DNA of 64,000 nucleotides, from positions 1,331,975 through 1,395,974 of the forward strand of contig SCFE01000074.1 of assembly GCA_004352715.1 (NCBI GenBank), written 5' to 3'. The notes under the pieces were generated by a model that ran no database searches, was not told where the DNA came from, and worked only from the letters and a program-made list of their open reading frames with translations. This document shows, piece after piece, positions 57,788-64,000 of the stretch. The translations under genes were made by a program, and so were the position numbers. Each line of letters begins with the position of its first letter. Positions within the stretch are counted from its first letter, which is position 1. Source of the stretch: Hofstenia miamia. Its lineage: Eukaryota > Xenacoelomorpha > Acoela.

Positions 57788-59206
57788 ATGGATGCTAAGT
57801 TTGACACATTATGTGAGCAATTGCCACTATGGAAGTCCCGAAGAATCTTCTTAGCTATTTATTTATCGTTTGGACTTACACTTCTCTTTGCAATGCGATT
57901 GAGTCTAAGTTTGGCAATCGTTGATATGACGAAAAATCTTGCTGATGAGAAGAATGCCACCCAATTCGAATGTTACTTTTATAATAAAACTAGTACTAAA
58001 CACAAAGGGCCTTATGATTGGAGTGAAGATACGCAGTCGTGGGTTCTAAGTGCCTTCTACTATGGATATGCAGGGTTTATGATCCCAGGGGGATTATTAG
58101 CTGATCGCATAGGAGGAAAGATGGCGCTCTTTATGGCAGTATTTGGATCAGCAATTTTAACACTACTGACTCCTTTATTTGCTTATCTTAATGTTTACGC
58201 ATTTATCGTTCTTCGGGTCATTGAAGGTGCATTAGAAAGTCCATTTTTTACAGCTATGGCAATATTAATCAACAAATGGTGCTTCAAAAGTGAAAATACA
58301 ATCTTTTATGCTATTGCAACGTCTGGGCAATATTTGGGTTTCATTATAATGCAGCCTATAACAGGTTATCTGTGTTCTCTCACCTTTCTTGGAGGATGGC
58401 CATTAGGATTTTATATCTACGGAAGCTTGGCGACATTGTGGTCCCTAATATGGCTATATTTTGTAAACGAAAGTCCACAAGAGTCAAGATTTTTATCAGG
58501 ACTAGAAATTAACATGCTAAGACATTATTCAATAAAAAGTGAAAATAGGGCAAAGGAGTCACTTTCTTTAAGAAAAATATTTTCATGCACACCGTTATAT
58601 GGGATTTGTATAGCAGAAGTTGGTGCTGCATTAAACACCTGTATAATTATGAACTGTCTGCCAATGTTTTTATCAAATGTTCTTGGTGTTGATATTCAGT
58701 CAAATGGACTCCTCAATGCAATACCCTTCGCAGTTTCACTCTTAGGTTACATGTTCTCTTCTGTTCTAGTTGATAACCTCCGAGGAACAATTCTGAGCTT
58801 AAGATCAGCAAGATCTCTTGTATTTCTCAGTAGTGCATGCGGTGCAGCAATTGTAGGATTTTTCATTAAAGTTGCTGGCTGTAATCCAACTATTGTCATC
58901 ACTGTAATTAGCTTCAACTTATTCTTTCAGGCTTGTTCAATCTCACAGATATCCCCGAACTTGATGGAATTATTTCCCAACTATACAGGCTTAATGTATG
59001 GAATTATAAATACAGTTGTAAATGGCATAAGTTTGATTTCTCCTTATGTGGTTGACATATTTACCAAAGGAAATATTGAAAGCAGTGAGCATTGGCAACA
59101 CGCTTTTAGTTTAGCATGTGTTTTGACAATTATATGTGCAATAATTTATGTCTTACTTAGGCAGGTGACTCCGGTTGAGTGGGCTAAAGATGAAGAATTT
59201 TTGTAG
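57788..59206 (+). CDS. SLC17-type organic anion/phosphate transporter, intronless
   Basis: 472 codons without introns. The first in-frame ATG is at 57788; a longer frame opens only with TTG at 57764, after a TGA. The protein is a major facilitator with about 12 membrane spans. SLC17 marks: RLSLSLAIVDMT after the first span; N-glycosylation sites in the first large loop (NAT, NKT); YDWSEDTQ before FYYGYAGFMIPGGLLADRIGG; LRVIEGALESP; NESP at the central loop; final VEWA. The family moves phosphate, sialic acid, glutamate or other anions, often with Na+ or H+. The segment after the fourth span departs from the family's usual Gly/Pro-rich and W-x-P signature, so substrate cannot be inferred. Length is normal for the family. 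Confidence 0.88.
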   Translation: MDAKFDTLCEQLPLWKSRRIFLAIYLSFGLTLLFAMRLSLSLAIVDMTKNLADEKNATQFECYFYNKTSTKHKGPYDWSEDTQSWVLSAFYYGYAGFMIPGGLLADRIGGKMALFMAVFGSAILTLLTPLFAYLNVYAFIVLRVIEGALESPFFTAMAILINKWCFKSENTIFYAIATSGQYLGFIIMQPITGYLCSLTFLGGWPLGFYIYGSLATLWSLIWLYFVNESPQESRFLSGLEINMLRHYSIKSENRAKESLSLRKIFSCTPLYGICIAEVGAALNTCIIMNCLPMFLSNVLGVDIQSNGLLNAIPFAVSLLGYMFSSVLVDNLRGTILSLRSARSLVFLSSACGAAIVGFFIKVAGCNPTIVITVISFNLFFQACSISQISPNLMELFPNYTGLMYGIINTVVNGISLISPYVVDIFTKGNIESSEHWQHAFSLACVLTIICAIIYVLLRQVTPVEWAKDEEFL

Positions 59207-59405
59207 AGATTTGCAGTTCCTAGAACTTATGAATGAATACCTTTTCTTATTTTCTCTTATTTTTCTAATTAATTTGTCATTGCTAATCTTTGAGTTTGTA
59301 GTGATTGAATTAATGCTACAAACAATGGAAGGGGTTAAAAATCAAATTTCTCCATGATTAGCAGGCTTGTATTATTTCATTCCAATTATCATTGAATATT
59401 GATTA

Positions 59406-59411
59406 AATAAA
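59406..59411 (+). terminator. Polyadenylation signal of the SLC17-type gene
   Basis: AATAAA about 200 bases after the stop; first canonical signal in the 3' flank. Confidence 0.5.
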
Positions 59412-61439
59412 TTTGGAATATAAGAGTCAAAAGCAATTTATTGCATTACAAAAAACAGTGTAAAAAAATTCTTAGTGATATTCATTTATTAATTTCAATA
59501 AGATTCTGATTAACTTATCAAATTTACATAACAATCTCTTCAATGAATTTTGTATGAATTAAACTAGCAAATTCAATAGAATTTTGAATTTCCTATTTCT
59601 GCTTTTCGAAAAATCTTAATGTTAAGTCAGTAAAAATTTGATCTATTGCATGAGACATTGAAATTGTAGATTTTATTCCTTTTGAAAATGAATAATTCGA
59701 GTGAGAATTTTTTGGAAAGCTCATTCTGAAAAAAAGCTTCAATTGAATGACCTGATAGAAAAACAACTTGTCATTGCTCATCGACCGATGAGGAGGTCAA
59801 GAATCTTGTATAAAGAATAGAAGAATGGATTCTTAGATAACTCAATATCATTATGGAAGGAATTGGAATATGATACAACAAATGAAAAGAATCACAAAAA
59901 ATTTAATTGAAATGTGAAGTACTTCGAAGACCTATCTAAAATACTAAAATCATCATATTTTAGAATTTTATTGTAATGGTAATTGATAACAAACTATCTA
60001 ACCAAATATTTAAATGATTGGTGACAGTTAAAGTTTTTTTCAGTCTGGGTGTGTGTTAGTAGCATTTGTTGAAAAAATCATTTGAATATTTGGACTGAGG
60101 TATTTGCAAAAATTCGAACTATTCGTGTATTTATATTTTCTATACGTCTATATTTACGTTGTTACATTTTTTGGTAAATATGTTTTTAAAAAAAGGATTT
60201 GTTTTATTGTTACTTCTGGTATATATTTTTGTAACTTGTTAAGGCATTAAAAGGCAGTAATTCCAACTTAAATTGATTTATTGTGTCGAAATTCGACAAG
60301 ATTTGTCGCATCGAATTTAGTATCTCTTAGATTTGCTGAATTTTGTTCTACGATGTCAGATGAAAAGCATAAACATGACAAGTGCTGTAAATTGAATTTT
60401 TAAAGAATTAACAGGTATGTTTGCAAACCAGATGCATTTTTATTAAAAGGAAAATTTAATTTAATTTCTTTTCATAATTGAAATTTCTTGATACTGGTTT
60501 ATTTCTTTATCAAAACTAACCACTATTTTATTTATAAATTTTTGTATTTATTTTAATATTTAACTCCTAATTTGAAAATATAATTGCTTAAAGGCTTCAA
60601 GGAAGTTCTTGGAGTCGTGGTTATGAATCTTCTCCAGATACATGGTCAATCGAGCATGTACCATAAAATACCTATTAATGGTAATAAGCTACGACTTCCA
60701 TGTAACTATTAAATACATATTTACTTACATTAAGCATTAGAACTTTAATTAAATATCACTATTTTAAGAAGATTGGTCGCGCGACTCTAAAAATATATAT
60801 ATCATTATACATAGTTCATAAGCCAAAGTGGGGATCAGCAATAAATTTCATTTCTTGCTTCCCTTGATGGCATTAAATGTTATTGAAATCATATAACTTG
60901 CATTTGTTCCATTTGCAGCAACAATTTTCAAACTATTTATTATGCTTAGCAGTAAATCCTAAAGATAAGACTAATAAAATATTTATTTTTCTTCTTTAAA
61001 ACGTAGAGTACAGCATTAAATAATAATGCTGTAGTATTGCCAGTCTTATAATGACTCCAAAATCGTTCTAAGGGCTATCAAATCAATTTTAACAATGGGG
61101 TATTTTATACACATCTATGTGCCGGCATTTGTGGTGATTCGCCCTCAGTTCTAAACATTTTAACAAAAATTATTGAAAAAGAGATTTAATGAGTCAATAA
61201 AATTGTCAATGATTCTCTTGAATTAAGTATAACTATTTAACATCCGGTCTTACTATTCGAATATTCGAATACTTAGATATTGTAACGCAACTCTACCTGT
61301 TAGCGATGGTGTGCGTCAAGGAAAGATTCTCGGTTAATCAAGTTTGTTTAGTAATAATTAAATGTTATTGAAATCATATATTATAGCCCAGTAAAAGAAA
61401 TTACAATATTTCTACAAAACATTTACCTGGCATACCTAA
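59412..61439. other. Unassigned AT-rich sequence
   Basis: No gene or structured repeat recognised. Confidence 0.4.
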
Positions 61440-62322
61440 TATTAATTAATCAATATATTTTTAGTGCAAGCCGACGCTACCCCTTTTTGTGCTGCAGGCC
61501 CAATTTGCTTGGAAAAAGAAACCCCATCATATCAATCATTGAAGACATAAGACCGATTTCACTAACTCACCAAATCTCCAAGATTATTGAAGACATTTTA
61601 ATTCAAAAAGAAACTCAAATTCAAAGTTATCAGAATAATTGACCCTCAACAGTTCGGAGCTGTTGGTGATAGGTCAACAGTATTTGCGTTAATCGATTTA
61701 ATGCCAAAAATTCTTTAGCAATTTGGACAATGGTGACTGTTTTATTAGACTTCTTTTCTTAGACTTTAAAAAGGCCTTTGATCTGATTAACCATAAGATT
61801 CTTATAGATAAACTGAATGATTAAAGTTAATAGTTACACACTAAATTGGATTTTATCATTCCTAACCAATCGTAAACAGAGAACGCAATTACCGGACAAT
61901 ACTTACTCCGACTGGTAACATATTAACTCCTTTGCTATTTATACTAAAGATAAACAGCGTACTTAATAATTATAGTGACATACTAAAATGTGTGGATGAC
62001 ACGACTGTGTGGGAAATTGTCAAGCTATGCAACTTTTGTGAAATGCAGACAATTGGTGCAAATTTCACGATATGCAACTTAACCCCAAAAAAAGCAAACA
62101 AATGATTATTCATTCTTAAAAGACTTTAATCCCCCAACCGAAGTAAAATGCAATCAAATCTGCTTGTAACGTAACCATTCGGAAAAACTATTAAGAGTTG
62201 TATTACAATCAGATCTCTAATGGACCGATAACACAAATTACATCGTGAAGAAAGCCTCAAAGAGACCACATTTTCTCAAACTTCTGCAGCGAAGTGGTAT
62301 CCCACATATGGCAATTTTTGTC
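61440..62322 (+). pseudogene. Strongly decayed LINE reverse transcriptase
   Basis: The + strand in shifting frames shows EDIRPISLTHQISKIIED (near 61540), FLDFKKAFDLINHKILIDKL (near 61753-61815) and V-D-D-T-T (near 61993) of a LINE RT. Frameshifts and stops are frequent, so it is older than the copies at 24380 and 42150. A TA tract and a 1000-N gap follow. Confidence 0.8.
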
Positions 62323-62346
62323 ATATATATATATATATATATATAT

Positions 62347-63346
62347 NNNNNNNNNNNNNNNNNNNNNNNNNNNNNNNNNNNNNNNNNNNNNNNNNNNNNN
62401 NNNNNNNNNNNNNNNNNNNNNNNNNNNNNNNNNNNNNNNNNNNNNNNNNNNNNNNNNNNNNNNNNNNNNNNNNNNNNNNNNNNNNNNNNNNNNNNNNNNN
62501 NNNNNNNNNNNNNNNNNNNNNNNNNNNNNNNNNNNNNNNNNNNNNNNNNNNNNNNNNNNNNNNNNNNNNNNNNNNNNNNNNNNNNNNNNNNNNNNNNNNN
62601 NNNNNNNNNNNNNNNNNNNNNNNNNNNNNNNNNNNNNNNNNNNNNNNNNNNNNNNNNNNNNNNNNNNNNNNNNNNNNNNNNNNNNNNNNNNNNNNNNNNN
62701 NNNNNNNNNNNNNNNNNNNNNNNNNNNNNNNNNNNNNNNNNNNNNNNNNNNNNNNNNNNNNNNNNNNNNNNNNNNNNNNNNNNNNNNNNNNNNNNNNNNN
62801 NNNNNNNNNNNNNNNNNNNNNNNNNNNNNNNNNNNNNNNNNNNNNNNNNNNNNNNNNNNNNNNNNNNNNNNNNNNNNNNNNNNNNNNNNNNNNNNNNNNN
62901 NNNNNNNNNNNNNNNNNNNNNNNNNNNNNNNNNNNNNNNNNNNNNNNNNNNNNNNNNNNNNNNNNNNNNNNNNNNNNNNNNNNNNNNNNNNNNNNNNNNN
63001 NNNNNNNNNNNNNNNNNNNNNNNNNNNNNNNNNNNNNNNNNNNNNNNNNNNNNNNNNNNNNNNNNNNNNNNNNNNNNNNNNNNNNNNNNNNNNNNNNNNN
63101 NNNNNNNNNNNNNNNNNNNNNNNNNNNNNNNNNNNNNNNNNNNNNNNNNNNNNNNNNNNNNNNNNNNNNNNNNNNNNNNNNNNNNNNNNNNNNNNNNNNN
63201 NNNNNNNNNNNNNNNNNNNNNNNNNNNNNNNNNNNNNNNNNNNNNNNNNNNNNNNNNNNNNNNNNNNNNNNNNNNNNNNNNNNNNNNNNNNNNNNNNNNN
63301 NNNNNNNNNNNNNNNNNNNNNNNNNNNNNNNNNNNNNNNNNNNNNN
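62347..63346. other. Assembly gap, 1000 N
   Basis: Exactly 1000 N of unknown true size, between LINE RT debris and a LINE C-terminus. Confidence 1.
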
Positions 63347-63680
63347 TTATAATGGCTTCCATCACATATCAATTAAATTGTGGAATAATTTAGATTATGA
63401 AACGCGAATAGAAAAAAACTATAAAAAGTTTAGAAAAAATTTGAAACAATTTCTTCTAATAAAACAGTATACATTAGGGGATGGTAATACACTTTGTGCA
63501 TTTGAAACATATATTCAACATTGAGCACCTACACAAACATCCACTCAAACATTGACTATATTATTATATATTGTACATATTAATTTGTAGTAATTTGTTC
63601 ATGATTATTTTCTTTTGTCATGTGTTAGTTTGTAGATATTGCATACATATAATGCGCAATAAATTTGCTCTGACTCTTGT
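63347..63680 (+). pseudogene. LINE C-terminus and 3' end
   Basis: After the gap the frame reads KLWNNLDYETRIEKNYKKF, then a stop. It is close to the C-terminus of the copy at 24380. The 3' UTR ends CAATAAATTTGCTCTGACTC (63657-63676), then a TTATTATT tail. It may not belong to the same copy as the decayed RT before the gap, because it looks younger. Confidence 0.85.
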
Positions 63681-63694
63681 TATTATTATTATGA

Positions 63695-64000
63695 GCGCCA
63701 CTGAATACCAGTAAATTTCGATTCCTCTGGTATTCAGCGGCGCTGGGGGTGTATTCAGCGGCGCCGTGCGATTATTAGGCCTGTATCCAATCAAATTGGC
63801 TGAAAATTTGTAGCCATCTAGCTTAGTATATTCGCCAAAAGTCACGTAAATTTCAGCGTGATGGCGTTGTTTAAACGTGAGAAAAACGGCTTTCAAGTTT
63901 TCGAATTTTAACTATTATAGTGGCGCTGAATACAACTTTGTTTACATTCTTAGCGCCGCTGAATACAAATTCAGAACTATTATAGCGCCGCTTAATACAA
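63695..64000. repeat. Cluster of GCGCCGCTGAATAC motifs in both orientations
   Basis: Forward motifs lie at 63695-63708, 63922-63933 (variant), 63953-63966 and 63985-63998; reverse-complement motifs at 63730-63743 and 63751-63764. The first two form a hairpin (GCGCCACTGAATACCAG against CTGGTATTCAGCGGCGC, 15-nt loop). The cluster runs off the window. It resembles the subterminal repeats of a DNA transposon, but no ends are visible. Confidence 0.75.

Noticed and set aside
1-64000. tRNA, rRNA, CRISPR arrays and bacterial-type promoters or operons
   Set aside because: None recognised; the sequence has eukaryotic gene structure.

Overview
The window reads as a piece of an AT-rich animal genome, probably an invertebrate. 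Reasons: GT-AG spliced exons in a carnitine acyltransferase gene, AATAAA signals after stops, abundant (TA)n microsatellites, and many relics of animal-type transposons (Tc1/mariner, hAT, piggyBac, LINE, LTR-type retroelement). The phylum cannot be read from the sequence. It is a draft short-read assembly: there are three gaps of exactly 1000 N, gaps of 156 and 72 N, several single-N joins next to duplicated sequence, and an apparent Tn5/Nextera mosaic-end sequence left inside the assembly at 53875-53892.

Two host genes are clear. The first is a nine-exon, divergent carnitine O-palmitoyltransferase 1 (CPT1)-like gene on the + strand, 30865-38880. It keeps the two N-terminal membrane segments, the catalytic His-x-x-x-Asp motif and other family motifs, but carries a 66-bp in-frame tandem duplication in exon 8 and a one-base phase conflict between exons 6 and 7. 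The second is an intronless SLC17-type (major facilitator) transporter on the + strand, 57788-59206. A third possible host locus is a run of very short exon-like units (36, 24, 21, 21 nt, all multiples of three) at 46949-48099. A 167-codon open frame on the - strand (50491-50991) is too long to be chance but is not recognised.

The rest is mobile-element debris, often nested. 1-4515: unassigned sequence with an 864-bp duplicated contig end and a gap. 4690-4930: Tc1-like relic. About 5140-13805: decayed LTR-type retroelement (gag-like, RT, RNase H, integrase pieces, then unassigned A-rich ORFs), interrupted inside RNase H by a TIR transposon (7755-10356, CACTGG ends, TAT target duplication). 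13816-14400: piggyBac-type 3' end. 16166-16603: two adjacent inverted-repeat elements. 19514-19721: 52-bp minisatellite. 23794-23976: MITE. 24380-26182: LINE. 27205-30237: hAT-like MITEs. 40890-46250: tandem repeats, a hairpin, a long LINE on the - strand, and a direct repeat pair, one copy of which holds a second LINE insertion. 51265-54054: LINE end, hAT elements, MITEs. 56759-57680: hAT-like element holding a Tc1 relic. 61440-63680: LINE relic around a gap. 63695-64000: a cluster of GCGCCGCTGAATAC motifs in both orientations.

The genes do not form an operon or pathway cluster. The CPT1-like protein would act in fatty-acid entry to mitochondria and the SLC17-type protein in organic-anion or phosphate transport; their proximity looks incidental.
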